From Ptiloglossa arizonensis (taxonomy: Eukaryota > Arthropoda > Insecta > Hymenoptera > Colletidae): a stretch of DNA of 64,000 nucleotides. The translations under genes and the position numbers were made by a program. The stretch is taken from positions 23,268,543-23,332,542 of the forward strand of contig NC_135048.1 in assembly GCF_051014685.1 (NCBI RefSeq), given 5' to 3'. Below the pieces are notes generated by a model. The model saw only the letters and a program-made list of their open reading frames with translations, was not told the origin of the DNA and did no database searches. This document shows positions 23,076-35,638 of this stretch, one piece after another; the stretch's first letter is position 1, and every line of letters begins with the position of its first letter.

Positions 23076-25740
23076 GAAGATAATTTTAACAAGTAGTTCC
23101 TAGTTGGAACACGTAGGGAAAATGATTTATTTCGTGCTGAAATTATTACACAATTATTTTATTGGGCGATCATTTATGCTATATGTGTATCTACCTTAAT
23201 CGAAGGCGTGCCAGCTCAAAAATCGTATCTTATTGATTGTATTGCGTCATTTTATGAAACTTTGTGTATTTTCACGGGTGTTTTTGTATCATTTTTGTTC
23301 CATCGCTAAATTAATTTATCAATGCTCCTTCCACACGAATTGTCCGGGTGGTTTGCTAGACTAGAAGATGCAAACAAAAAAGTAAAAATAGTATTGGAGT
23401 CTTATTCGAAATTTCTTTTAAAAAATTTTAGATTAAATGACCGTTATCACAATTAGTATCGAATAATCGCACGATTTTAATTGCCTAGTTCCAACGAATC
23501 GATTTGTTCGATCTGTTTCTCGTGACTAATTGTATTTCTAGAATTTCAAAATCGATCGGAATCACCGAATTCTTAGTATTCTCCATTAAATACCCTATGA
23601 GTAACAGAAACCACACGTAGCTTAATATGCACAACAATGAATATTATTGCTCGCAAGAACTTCGAAAGATCTATTAACATTTTTCCATCGTTGAACCAAA
23701 ATTAATCGATTCGATGAAGTGAATATTTTAATTAAGTGAATTTGTTACAGAGCACAATAATGCATACATTTTATTCTTATTCTCAATCGTTGCATAATCG
23801 AAATAATTTTTCATATTTTCAATAAATTCATCGAATAAAATTTTCTACATTTAAAATTAGTCGAAACCAGTGACCTTGAAATGTTTGGACTGCGATAAAA
23901 TCCCTTACAGCTGCCCTATTCCAAATTGGCGACACACATAGAAATATTTCTCCTCTCAAAATTGTACACATCAACATTTTATTACTACAAGTTAATTTGG
24001 AATCAGTGCGTAACTACACGACTATTGCGTCACGTCTACTTGTGTCGAAATAGCGTAGTACAGTCACCAGTCGGTAAATAAATTTTGACCTCCCTGTTCT
24101 CAAAATATTACGTACCTGTTCCACCAATATTGTACAAGTTTTCCCAGGTACAGACACACGATCCCAATTTCATTAAAATCTACGTCGACCGCTACTATCC
24201 CTATCCTCGTGAGGGTAAAAAGGGTTAATTGATCGTTAGTAACGTTATTACGATCGTTAAAACTCCTCGAGGCACAGTTGTTAAACGCGTAAAATGATAC
24301 AAAATGACCCAAATTAAAGAACAGATTAATCAGATATTTAATTACGCGGTGAAGTATTAATAATCCTCTCGTGCAGTAATTGTTCACAGTTGAAAAATAT
24401 CACACGGTGCAACTTATGTCAATTTATTTTAATTCTTCTACGACGAATTGAAAGATATCACACCGTGTAACTCCTGTTGACTTATTTCGATTTGTTTTTA
24501 AATATTCCACTTTATACATCAAATATCAAGAAGGTAGAAAATTTGTTGACCCACCGTGCAACTCGTGTCGCCTTATTTCAATTTTTTTTTAAATATTCCA
24601 CCACGAACATCGACTATCAAAAAGGTAGAAAAATTTGTTGACTCACCTTGCAACTCGCGTCGACTTATTTCACTTTTACACGTTTAGTTAAAATACACTC
24701 CACAGTGAATATCAATTATTAACACTAGAACTACCAACGATGAACTTATTCCTATTTGTATCAAACCACATAAGTATCTTCGAATTTAAACAGACAAATT
24801 AATTCACTAGTACCATTAGTTGTCTATTTCGATAATTGTCCACGATTATAATCAGAGACACTATTAATAAATAAGTAATTTTAAAAAGAAGTTTAAAACT
24901 TAAAAATTGACAACCGACACAATTGACCGAGCTACCTTTGACAACCAGTGTCAAAAAGAATCAACGTTTTCCAATTCGTAGTGGCCCCGAAAACAATGAA
25001 AAGAGATCTTAGTGTAACCCACGTGGACTACGTACGATTTAAATCAACCCCCTTCGTGGAGTCACTTGTTGCCCGGTACGTCGAGCCTTCCGTTTTAATT
25101 AATTATATTTACCACTCGATCGCTGAGTGACCGCGTAAATGGCGTTTCCTCCTTGCGAAGGAGGCGAGCAAAAGAAAAAAAAAGAGGAACGGTGCCACTT
25201 CCGATTTATTAGGGGCGCGGTGTACACACTCTTCCGTTGTGCACGCTCGTATCCAGCTGGTCTCTCCCCCTTCGCGCGGTTCCACCGTACCCTGGTAACC
25301 AAATGTAATTATTTTTAAAAAGGATGTAGGGACCGTCGGTGTTTTCAGCGGACGGAACGCGTGGTTCGAATCGAGCGTAGGTGCTTCGAGAGTAAGCATC
25401 GGAGGATAGCTCGATGTTGCGTTTCTATAAATCATTCCCCGTGTGTAATCGCGACGCACACCTACATGCGCATAAAACTCGATGATACCTCCACGCAGAT
25501 AAGCATCGCCCGATTTGTAACTGTGCGTAATGTCGGATGTCTCCCGACACGGGCACAGTTCGCTCGTAAATTCGTGTTCTTCGATCTTCGTCGCAAAGAA
25601 CGACAGTTTCGGGTGAATACACTTCCTTGGACTTTCTCTCCCCTGTTGAACTATTTTTGATCAAATTTCAACCCTTTCCATAAGAGGAAAACCCCAATGA
25701 AAACAATCCTACTCGAGTTTGCTCGAAGAAGCTTGCTGGG
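23076..25740. other. Gene-poor interval
   Basis: AT-rich to 24.9 kb, then CpG-richer from 25.0 to 25.6 kb with frames open on both strands but no domain. In 24380-24720 the phrase CACCGTGCAACTC(G/C)TGT recurs about four times at 60-120 bp spacing, a weak degenerate repeat. No exon can be supported. Confidence 0.4.
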
Positions 25741-26170
25741 AGGCAATTTATTGTTTCGAGTATAAATAATCGTGACGTAATTTTCTCTTTTGGAAGATAA
25801 AATAAATCGGAGGGCTGAATAAACTTTCTCGAGACCATTGGAGTAAATGGTTTCTTATTTTTTTTATTAGAATTGTTGCACGAAATAGAAGACAGTGGTT
25901 TGCAATTGAAGGGAATTAAATGTACGTTGATTTAAAGATTGAAGTTTTCTGGGACCTGATTTATTGTTTCGAGTATAAATAATCGTGAAATAAGTTTCTC
26001 TTTCGAAAGATAAAATAAATTGGAGGGGTTGAATAAACTTTCTCGACAACCATTGAGATCGAATCATTGGAGTAAACGATTTCTTATTCTTTCGTTTAGA
26101 ATTATTGCACGAATTAGCAGATATTCGAACGAAATTAAACATTGGTTGATTTAAACCCAAGTTTCGTGGA
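25740..26170. repeat. Two tandem copies, about 213 bp
   Basis: TTATTGTTTCGAGTATAAAT starts at 25748 and again at 25961. Both copies continue through AGATAAAATAAAT, GAATAAACTTTCTCGA and TTGGAGTAAA, ending in a TTGATTTAAA segment. Confidence 0.9.
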
Positions 26171-26338
26171 AACTGTAGTTCCAATCGGTGATCGTTTGAA
26201 GTACGATCAGTTAAACCGCTGTCATCATTGAAGTGTTGTCAGCCATTGCCTGTTGCGTTGGGTATATATTGCCCTAGATTAAGCCTAGAGTTACACCCCC
26301 ATCTCTAATAAAAAGCAAGCGTTCGACGATTTATCGTC

Positions 26339-26363
26339 AAGGGGCCGTTTACCCGGTCCCCTT
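26339..26363. other. Small GC hairpin
   Basis: AAGGGGCCG and CGGTCCCCTT pair (nine pairs, one bulged T) around a 6-nt loop. A second perfect 9-bp hairpin (CTGGGCCCT...AGGGCCCAG) lies at 26799-26824. Neither is followed by a T run or sits at a gene end. Confidence 0.4.
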
Positions 26364-27054
26364 TCTAGAAAAACTTCGACCTAAATCGGTTTAACGGCGC
26401 GTTGTGCTCGTACACGGGGCAAACAATGTTCAGAAGTGCCGTTGAAAAATTGTTCGACCGGTGTAAGAAGGGATTCTTGGATAAGACAAATCTTGCGTTT
26501 CGATCTCCGATGGATTAATAGAGCCTTGGTTGACGGTGCCCGGATGCGGGCTTCGTGGAAATCGGGTTATATGTCGCGAGAAAAATATATTATTTATTTT
26601 TAAACTGGAATCAATTCGTGTCGATCGACACCAAAATAATTTGTTACTTGTTATTTCTTCTTTCTTCCCTTCGTTCATTTTGAAATATTTCCCTCGATTT
26701 TCTTTATTTTCGTTCATCCCTCCTTTCGTATATTTAATTATTACACAAATTTCCACGAATATTCCCATATTATTAATTACACGTAACAGACTGCCCTACT
26801 GGGCCCTTCAACGTTAGGGCCCAGGAACCCCGATACCGACAAAACTAATTATTTCGTACCTAGAGCGAGAGAAAGATAAGATCCGATTTATCATTCGTAA
26901 TCTTAACACCGCGAAAAGTAAATAGCGCATGGTGCACGATTAAGCCTACCGTTTCTAATTTATTGTTACCGCTAGCGCAGTATCTCGTCTCTATTACAAC
27001 GCATTTGATAAAATCGAGCTACGAGACACAGTAATTTCATTACGAAACGAAAAT

Positions 27055-27365
27055 TTCGGTTTACGCTTTCTTGTCGCTCTATTCTCAATAATTGTCAAAC
27101 ACGGAATAAAATTCGAGTATTTTTATCTCGTCTTCAAAATTCCTCTATTAGTGGCACCGTCTTCGTTTACGCCTCTTTACCGCCCCATTTCCAATAATTG
27201 TCAAACAGGGAGTAAAGTTTGAGTATTTTTATTTCGTCTTCAAAATTCCGCTATTAAAGACACCGTCTTCGTTTACGCCTTATTTCTACTAATTGCTAAA
27301 CAGGGAGTAAAGTTCGAGTGTTTTTATCTGATTTTCAAAGCTCAGCTATTAACGACACTGTCTTC
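27055..27365. repeat. Three tandem copies, about 95-106 bp
   Basis: CAATAATTGTCAAACA and the following GAGTATTTTTAT(C/T)TCGTCTTC recur near 27087, 27193 and 27288, each copy ending with CACCGTCTTCG(TTTACGCC). The copies directly abut the CpG-rich block to the right. Confidence 0.85.
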
Positions 27366-27369
27366 GCGA

Positions 27370-28220
27370 AGACGAGAAAGAGACGCGAAAAAAAAGAGAA
27401 GAAAAAAGCGCGTTTGGGTCCTCCGCTCGGGTGGCAATCGCGTAGACGTCACACGCAGGCCTGCGTTTACGTGCGTCGTCGTTCTCCTAAGTCTGTACTC
27501 CCCCACCCCTCGGCCGACTGCTGGGCCCGTATCTAGCGCGGCAAGCAGTCCATCCGCGGTGACGGTGACGGATAGGTCGTTCGTGTATCGCTGTACGCAC
27601 GTTTCGCTACGCTCGTGACCGAATCGGTGTTTCGGATTCGTGGATCATCGATCGAAGGACCAGAATCGATCGGTAACCGACGTCCATCGAACCCCATTTT
27701 TCCAACGGATTGCATTCGTCGCGTGGATATCGTCGCGCGAAAATTCGCGCGGCAAACGAACTAGCAACAGTCACTTGATCGTTCGACCGTGTCGCAGTGA
27801 GCCACCGTTCCACGCGGTCCTCGACGCGCTATATATCGGTGGATTTCTATCGGAGGTAACGAGAGACCGGGCGTGCGCGCACGTTACACCGAACGCGCTT
27901 TCGTTTTTGGCGCGTCATCCGTGAGTCAAGAAGTAACCGGACGTGTTCCCCGGCGTCGCGGATGTCCCGCCGGTCACGAATCGCTATGACGGATGATTCG
28001 TGAAAAGAATTAATGCGGTGAGTCAGAATTGGAATTCGCACGGTTCGTTATTCCGTCGACAGTTCATTTATCTTTTGCGCGCTCTTTCACGCGCGAACGT
28101 TGCGCTACGCGCGATTCGAAAAATGTTAGACGAACGCGCATCGCTACCGCGCGTCGCAAATAACGCGACGCGACGACGGAAGGAAGGATCGTAACGTCAC
28201 GCGCTACGACGATGGAATTC
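27370..28220. promoter_or_regulatory. CpG-rich block, candidate promoter or leader exon region
   Basis: This 850-bp stretch is clearly richer in G+C and in CpG than anything around it and is flanked by sharp AT-rich borders. Two donor-like GTGAGT sites on the plus strand (27919 and 28019) could end leader exons. It lies between the head-to-head moody and Tre1 genes, whose coding starts are both likely to have upstream noncoding exons. Open frames up to 94 codons exist on both strands but show no domain. That it is a promoter is inference from composition and position. Confidence 0.4.
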
Positions 28221-28880
28221 CCATTTTTGCATTGCGCGTTTCATTTTATCCGCGCAATTGCAAATATTAAATCTACTCGACTGGGTACGAAACGGGTACG
28301 ATTTCGTTGCGTGGAATCATTTCGAAACGGAAATTTTTCGCAAATAGAGAAATAAGAAGAACAGGTAATGGAAAAGAGAAAAGAAAATAGAAAAAGTATA
28401 TATCGACGATAGTAACATTGAACGCGACGGTATACGTGAGAGCCAACCGGTAGGGTTGAAAGTACGAATCGTTGAATAAAATTACCGCAAGTGTGGTAAT
28501 TTGTAAGGTGTGATAGCTGGTTTGGTCAAATTAAATGCGTTAGGGGATAAGCGAGACCCCACAGAAGGATTGAAAGCGCGTTAGATAAAATTACTACAAA
28601 TGTAACGTGGGGTTAACCAAACTGAACGTTGGCTGCGTGTTAAACGTTTCATCGGTTCGATCCGAGGACTGCGATAGTTTGTCAAGCTTCAACCAAGCGA
28701 ACTGCACAATTGGTGGCGAGGCATATGCGCCGTTTCGAGGACCAATGCCAAGATCGAGGCAAAAAACGCGCGTATGTGTTTCGTACAACGACGAACGTTT
28801 CGGACACAAAAAAAGACAGCTACAATACGCAACACGAATGACGTCCATGTATTTTCCCTTCTTTTCTTTGCTCTTCTTTG
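28221..28880. other. Interval with no gene seen
   Basis: Contains the near-repeat GATAAAATTAC(C/T)(G/A)CAA at 28470 and 28585 and nothing else recognisable. A 132-codon plus frame at 28607-29005 runs into the CT microsatellite and is not credible as a gene. Confidence 0.4.
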
Positions 28881-28885
28881 TACCT

Positions 28886-28889
28886 GTCG

Positions 28890-28923
<34 letters not shown>

Positions 28924-28952
28924 CTCACTCACTCACTCTCTCTTTCTTAATC
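28886..28952. repeat. CT/CTCA microsatellite
   Basis: CTCTCTCTCTCT runs interrupted by TTT, then TCACTCACTCACTCACTCTC. It leaves long Ser/Leu/His or Arg/Glu frames open on both strands, which are artefacts. Confidence 0.95.
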
Positions 28953-29009
28953 GCGCGCGCACTCTGCAGTTCCGTAAGTGCAGACGACCATATAGTCTGC
29001 TGTAGCACG

Positions 29010-29084
29010 TGGTGTTACAGGCGGGATTCGAACTAGAGATCTTGAGAACCTGGTATTTAATCGAGTATCGGGCTATCTGGTAAC
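29010..29084 (-). tRNA. tRNA-like remnant, probably SINE-derived or pseudogene
   Basis: On the minus strand the sequence ends GTTCGAATCCCGCC, then TGTAACA and CCA, which is a tRNA T-arm with an intact B-box core and an encoded CCA. The 5' end GTTAC can pair with the GTAAC of the 3' end (five pairs, then mismatches), and the total length of 75 nt fits. The T-stem is not complementary and no good anticodon arm can be drawn, so this is not a working tRNA. An encoded CCA suggests insertion of a mature tRNA copy or a tRNA-derived SINE. Confidence 0.35.
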
Positions 29085-29728
29085 CGATTAAACTTTTTAT
29101 ACGAAAAATGTTCAAAAATTTAAAAATTTACGATACGAAATAAATACTTCCGTTTAGATTTAAAATTGATCAAAAATTGCTATATACTGTTGGAGAAATT
29201 ATCTTTCTTAATAAATGTATCTGTATACGATTTATTTTCAATTATTACTTTTATGAAGATATATATGTTGGATATGATTAATTATGCATCAGCGTCCCGC
29301 TTAGAGGATATTCAGAAACACATCTTTAATCGGTTGTAAAATTCATCGATAATAATTTACCGAATTGTTGGAGTTTCTAGCAGCTTACATTACTGTTTGT
29401 TGTTTTACAGTATATGTTACAGTTTCTCGATATTATTAGATACTTTTAGGTGCCAGTATACTATTTATAAGCTGCGTGGTAAGTTTAAAACAAAAATTTC
29501 TTTCGTGAAATCGTTATTTTTCCTGTCGAACCAACTATTTTAAATAGAAATTAAATTTCAATTTCGAAACAACAATTATTTGGTGTTTAATCAATTACAG
29601 CAGCTGTTCGTATAGTGACGCTAAAAATACAGAAATATAAAATAACAGAGAGATATTACAAAACGACGATATTATTATTACATTAAGTTGGGATTAAGTA
29701 GTGTGCCAACTAGTATCCAAGGATACAT
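29085..29728. other. Interval with no gene seen
   Basis: AT-rich, without repeats or credible frames. Confidence 0.4.
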
Positions 29729-29867
29729 TGAGTTGTTCAGAAAGTAATTTCGTTTTCCAAAATGGAGAATATATAATTTAATAAAATATTTATACACTCT
29801 AAAAAATCGTGTTTCATTTTCACCAAAAAAAAAAAAAAAAAAACGAAATGACTTTACGAACAATCTA
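29729..29867. mobile_element. Short mariner-like MITE
   Basis: GAGTTGTTCAGAAAGTAATTTCGTTTT at the left is mirrored at the right by AAAACGAAATGACTTTACGA then ACAATCTA. This is the typical mariner terminal repeat start (GTTGTTC.GAAAGT..TTTCG). The interior is about 90 bp with an A run and encodes nothing. It is a different subfamily from the ATAAGTTTTGTCG elements at 10.95, 50.1, 51.5 and 52.8 kb. Confidence 0.75.
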
Positions 29868-30740
29868 ATAGATAATACGAAACGGTGCTTAACCGTACAA
29901 AAAGATTTGAGCATTAATTTGTTAATAGCAATTATACAAAATAATACAATTTTCCAAAAAGTGAACCTAGAGATGGAATAATATAAAATTACACGCATAA
30001 ATATCTATATATATTATCAAATAACACTAGTAGTAACTCGACACGTTAAAACGCCGTTTGTAAAAATCGAAATCGAAATAATAATTTGTTTATACACTAC
30101 ACGGTGCGTGTAAAAATAAAAACGGAAAAATCATTTGAATCGTTAAAACCGAAAATCGATTTCAATTTTCAGAGAGTTAACTTTTCGACGTATTTACATT
30201 AACTAATTATTTACTCACCTTCTTCGTAAGCTTTCATTTCACAGCTCGGCAAAGCTTTACCGTGTGTATTGTTGTTATCATTCATAGATATCGTTTATTC
30301 TTCTCGATTCCTCCCCAATTTATTCATCATCTGTCGATTTGCATAAGTCTGTCTTATTCGTGTAAATTCATGGTGAAATATTTATAGCAACGAAGAGACT
30401 GACAAGCTTATATACACTCGTGTTATTCTTTCAGAAAGTTTTCTTCTCGCTAATAGTTATCGATGTAGACGTGAAAAATTTTAGCCGACACCCTAGTTAC
30501 CAGCAAGTAGCGCTTAATTAAAAGCAATCTAGAATTCTCGGAAACTAGCGTGAATCTTCAATTGCAACAAGCGTGTGTTCCATTTTCGAACCCATCCTTC
30601 ATTGTCTCATACATTAACCCTTTGCGGTTGCAGCAGCATCATGTTTCGTAGCTTAATATTTGCAACTCGTTACCATTTAAAATTATGACCACGACTATTT
30701 ATCGAATTCTTCTCTATCCAAATACCTTAGCGATTCAAGT
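29868..30740. other. Interval with no gene seen
   Basis: AT-rich, no credible frame, repeat or RNA gene. Confidence 0.4.
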
Positions 30741-30744
30741 ACTC

Positions 30745-30945
30745 GGCGACTATATTTCCAGTACCATCCGAATACTCGAGTACTCGAATATTCGGGTGCT
30801 ATAATTCGACTACTATTCGAATACGAGTACTCGAATAATCGGGTACTATAATTCTACTACTATTCGAATACGAGTACTCGAATTTTCGGGTACTATAATT
30901 CGACTACTATTCGAACACTCGAGTATTCTAATATTTAGGGATTAT
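30745..30945. repeat. ACTCGAATATTCGGGTACTA array, three copies of about 58 bp
   Basis: Units run from GAGTACTCGAAT through TTCGGGTACTATAATTCGAC to ACTATTCGAATAC. This is another member of the ATTCGA/ACTCGA family. Confidence 0.82.
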
Positions 30946-32792
30946 ATACTTGGGACTCTAAATATTCTATTAGACTTCAATCGATGAGTAAAAATAATCC
31001 TCGGTAAAGTTATACTCGTTTTAACTAATTTTCTTCGAGAAAGCTTCACCGATTCATTGATAACACTGTCACGAAGATATAATAACAGATATCAAAATAG
31101 AAATTTTCATTAGTAAATGAAATTCCATAGAATTCGAAATATGAGTTGTCCCTTGAAAGCAGGAGTTACTCTAAAAATAGTAATAATATGGAACAGTAAT
31201 ATTAAATACCATTGACGACAATTCGGTTAAAATCGGTACCGATCTTGTTCGCCAAAGCAAGTAGCCAGTAATCGTAAAATATTTCGAATACCCCGCTACA
31301 AGTGTCTGGAACGATAAGAGTATGGCCGTGAGTGGTCTCGTTCTTGGAACATCTTCTGCCACTCGGCTCGATGCTTTCGTTGACCTTACCACGGTTAATT
31401 AAAATATCGAATACTGTCATTCCGAGCAACTTTTACACGATTGCGATTCGACATCGGTCCAGATACACTGTTTACCCGTTTTTCGCTCGCGTCGGTGTGC
31501 TTTCCCTGAACTCGATGCACGTGCGTGCAGCGTCCACGTGTTGTCGCTCACGAAATACGAGCGGCTGTAAATTTTAGTGCGCATTCTTCGATGATGCTTG
31601 AACAGCATTAACAGCTAAGAATACAATCCGCATCGCGGTACTTACGCACTGAAGCATTATTCCGTTTGTGCGTTTTCCTCGACACCATTGTGTTTATGCT
31701 GTCTGACTTTGAACTTGTTTGCACACACTGCATTCGTATTATCGTACTGTTCTCACCGCTCCGCCATTTTTGTTCTAATTCGAACTCTCTCGAGCTCTCC
31801 TTGAATTTTCAATCCTTTCGAGAGACATTTATCGAATATTTATTGAAAACCTTTTTCGACCCTCTGCTGGATTAAACGCATCAATTGAAAATCGTTAGCG
31901 TATGTTCTATCCCTTTCTCGACAATTGTATAATTCGAGTATCTTTAAAAAAGTTTTCCTTTGCTACTCTTGCGTATATATTCCTTACGATTCAATTTCAC
32001 ATATTTGATTTTTATAAATATTTACGCTTAAGGATCAAAACGTTCAAAATATATATTTTTTTTTTAACATTGCTTGTTTTTGATTAATCATCGTGATTGG
32101 AATTATGTAATTTTGTTTACTTATTTATAGATGTTTTCACGTTACTGAGAATGACCAACGATCGAGAACATTTTGAATAAATAATCGACAAACAAGGGAT
32201 CGCCTGAGTCGACTTGAACTTGAAGTTTTATTTATCCCTCAAGGAAAATCTAATTTTAATCGCGGTTTCCTTGTTTTCTTCAATCACCATTAGTTTATTA
32301 GGTTTAGTAACAAGTTTGATCAGATTTCTTAGCAGAACGTCGACTCGTATTACCTTTACACAAACAATGTAATCAGATCAATCTGAATTGATACTAGACT
32401 CCTACCAATACCATTCAACGACAAATGTAAATATTACAATTACTTACATTAGAACCAATTTCACTGTTTTAAACTCCCTTTTCTTTGAACATTTGGAAAA
32501 TACGTTCAACAAATACAAGTGGTACAATTAACGAGGACTCGACGTTAATGTCTCGCTTACTCCATTAACAATTTACAGTTAATATTATTACTATCGGTTC
32601 CTCTCGTTCATGCTCTCAATACATTCTCAACCATTGGTTCTTAAATCTTTTGAAACGCGTTCCCTTAAAAACAAAAAAACTATATTAAATTCCCACGATC
32701 GATATTATTAATGGAAAAAGATATTTAATCTACATTCTTCTACATTAAACATTTTTTTTCGCGCTTCTTTTGGGTTTTAAGATGCTCCCTTT
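30946..32792. other. Interval with no gene seen
   Basis: No exon is supported. Frames at 31171-31608 on both strands lie in a CpG-richer patch but overlap each other and show no domain. Confidence 0.4.
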
Positions 32793-32918
32793 AGGAGTCA
32801 CGTGCCTTCTAGGAGTCACATGACTTCTAGGGGTCACATGCCCTCTAGAAGTCACATGCCCTCTAGAGGTCACGTGCCCTCTAGGTGTCATACACCCTCT
32901 AGAGGTTACACCCTCTCT
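32793..32918. repeat. 18-bp minisatellite with CACGTG/CACATG cores
   Basis: About seven copies of TCACATGCCCTCTAGAGG. The variable middle gives E-box sequences in most copies (CACGTG or CACATG), and CTCTAGAG is palindromic. Confidence 0.88.
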
Positions 32919-33270
32919 AAGATCACGATTCCTACATTGGAAAACACTAGTTTGTCAAATTCTTATCAATATTATTAATAGAAAACTGTATTCTAATTGC
33001 TCTTACTTTTCCACGTTAAACATTTTCATTGGCGTCTCCCCAGCGGGTTCGCGCCCCCACGTTCTGAAACCCTGTTCCACGGTTTGCTTAGAGTAGACTC
33101 CGTGCTTCGTATATTACGTTCCCGATTATCCTTTCGCGCAGCTTATTTCTTTGTAAATGTATCGTTGTCGTTCCCATGAATGGAGCCGATCTCGTCGTTT
33201 CAACAAAACAGCCATGCCATGCGCACGCGTGCCGATCGTCTCGCGGCGTTGCTTATTGTCAGTGCACTTT
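32919..33270. other. Interval with no gene seen
   Basis: AT-rich at first, becoming CpG-richer from 33030. A 60-codon plus frame at 32997-33179 is not recognisable. Confidence 0.35.
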
Positions 33271-33275
33271 CACCG

Positions 33276-33402
33276 TGAGTCAACTTGACTCATTCATTGC
33301 CATTCGCCGCGTGATTAACTCGGAAATCATTCGATGACGTCAGGCGATCGCGAAGGATTCTACGGAACATGGCGTGACGTCCTCCGCTGGTTTTGTCACG
33401 TG
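33276..33402. promoter_or_regulatory. Cluster of bZIP and E-box motifs
   Basis: In 127 bp there are TGAGTCA (33276), TGACTCA (33286), a perfect CRE TGACGTCA (33335), a further TGACGTC (33375) and an E-box CACGTG (33397). AP-1 and CREB/ATF factors bind such sites. The cluster lies 4.3 kb upstream of the Tre1 coding start in otherwise AT-rich DNA. TGAGTCA here follows CCG as in a splice donor, so one motif could also be a donor. Confidence 0.45.
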
Positions 33403-33774
33403 TCTAATTGCACCTCGATGCAAAAGAAGATCAGATTCGATCTTCTAACGACGAGGGACCACTCTCTTTCTCTCTCTAGTACATTTTATCGTTTCTTTGC
33501 CAACGAACTATTCGAAAGATTGAAACGATCGTATTTCCATCCGAACAAATTTTATTTATCGAAATGGAAAAACTTTTAGACAAAAGTTAATCAAATTTAG
33601 ATTTATTACTAAACTAATTTCACAGAATAACACTTCGATTTGACCTGTCGAATTTTTCTTACTTTAAGTCGAATACTGTTTGAATATTTTATAAACTGGT
33701 CACGTGGACTGTGAATCGAATTCTTTGATATTCGTACAATAATATTCGAATAATCGACACGGAGGCTCACGCGT

Positions 33775-34052
33775 CCTTAATTGGACCACTTTATTGTTTA
33801 GGGGTCCATAGTTGAGTATCTAGGGGGCTATAGATCCATAATTGAGCCACTAAGGGGTCACTGGCCCCTAGTTGGGCCATTAGAGGATCACGGGTATGCG
33901 GTTGCACTATTCGTGCATCAGGAGCTCATAGATGAACACGGAGGACGTCATAGATCTCTAATTCGAGCTAGCAGGGGATCGTGGATCCCACTTGGACCGT
34001 GTGACTAGTGTGTCATGGTTGGGACCAATTGAATCACCAAGGAGTTACGAAC
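33775..34052. repeat. Degenerate tandem repeat, about 35-40-bp unit
   Basis: Phrases such as GGGTC(C)ATAG, TTGAGCCACTAAGGGGTCA and TTGGGCCATTAGAGGATCA recur about seven times with much change. It is an old, decayed minisatellite. Confidence 0.65.
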
Positions 34053-35638
34053 CTGCTGTTCCAACACCAGACATATGAATCAGAACTGCTCACATTACGG
34101 ACCATAGGCTAACTTATTCGTAACAGTTTGTGGTCCTTGCGTTCGTAAAACGTGCTTCGTTCATTTGTTTCAAGAACACTTTATGTAAAATTTTCGAAAC
34201 TCCTTGGATCTCGAGTCTTCTTGAACGAAGAGTTACGTATGCGTTGCGTATAGTTTGGTCGTATCGATTAATTTCAAGTACCAACTATCGAATGGTTTTG
34301 GTGCCAACTATCGTAGATGGTTTTGGTGACTAGAATATTGAGCCACGACTTCACGATGTCTGCTTGGTCGAACTCTTTCAATGTTAATTTATTTCGTTGC
34401 TACTAGAACATGATTAAATTCACCCTTCACGGCTTAGGTGGCGTTAATGCGATCGTGGGTCGGTATTATTCGGTATTCATCCAGCCAGCTGTAAGTGATC
34501 CAGTTAGCCAATTAAAGCCTTTTTTCAGTTCGTTTAACGACATCACCGTGGCACACATTCGAGAATTTCGTACGCTCGAGATCGAAGAGTTTTCGACCGA
34601 CCAGAACTCGTAAATTTTAAAACAGTAACAGTTACGATGAAAATTGAATCACAATTAAACATGTTCGTTGTTCGAACGTTCATTGTTACATATTAAAAAT
34701 ATTCACCGACACGATCGAAAATCTAACACCATTCCTACACTTTTTCCAAGTTTTTATAATTTAATTAACAGTGATTCATTTTATTCGATGTATCTTACAA
34801 AAATTTGATTTCTAAGGGCATGTAGGTAGTATGTACATCAAAACAAATGAACAAATTTTTGAATCGTTTAAAATTAACTTTATTCATGGCTCATTACTTC
34901 CTGTTGCATAGGTATATTTTGTAATATATTTTGTAACATATTTTGTGATTTGTAGGGACGAAAATATTTAAAAAAACTTATCGACTCGAACCACTTTCGT
35001 AATTATCGACGCGAGTCTAGTCGTTGCGAAACAATGAAGTATACTCGAAGTTAGATGAACAATTTCCTCCGAAGGATCGTAAAGATAAAAAAGATATTAT
35101 CGATATTACACTGGAAAGATAAACGTTACTTCGCGATGGGAACGGATAGAGTAGGATCAATCTCACGAGGCACATCCAAAGAGATAACAAAGGGTTTACT
35201 GTCAAAAGAAGCGATAGAGGAACGAGAGGACATCATCCGCCGGTTCCCATGTCTTCCATAAGTTTCGACGAGTTTTTTGTCACGAGGGGACGCCTAGTAC
35301 TGGGTGTCCGTTAATTTCTCTTAATTAAGCTCAATCGAGGTTAATGCACTGCAGCTTGACCCTAGTTTACCAAATCCAACAGAAGCTTGAACGTGTGTAT
35401 AGTTTCTTCATCGATATCGCTGATGTTTGCTTTTTCTTTGCGGTATTGCTCAAGTATTAAGGGGATGCTCCACTTTAGACTAGAGCTAGAGGACTTTACA
35501 ATATTTTCTACGTACACGAATGCTACGAATGAACTTCCAATATCGTTGTTTCTTCCGCTGAATGAGTCTTTTCTACAGCAGAAAACATAGTGCTGATATC
35601 GAAGGGGTGTTTTACTTTAAACTAGAGCTGAGACTTCG
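34053..35638. other. Interval with no gene seen
   Basis: Frames at 34130-34333, 34410-34613 and 35055-35261 (plus) are under 70 codons and carry no recognisable domain. No repeats apart from the short duplicate GTTTTGGTG(C/A)C at 34295-34330. Confidence 0.4.

Noticed and set aside
27318..28194. Several 60-94-codon frames in the CpG-rich block
   Set aside because: They overlap on both strands, are Arg-rich from composition alone, and no splice-consistent protein could be assembled.
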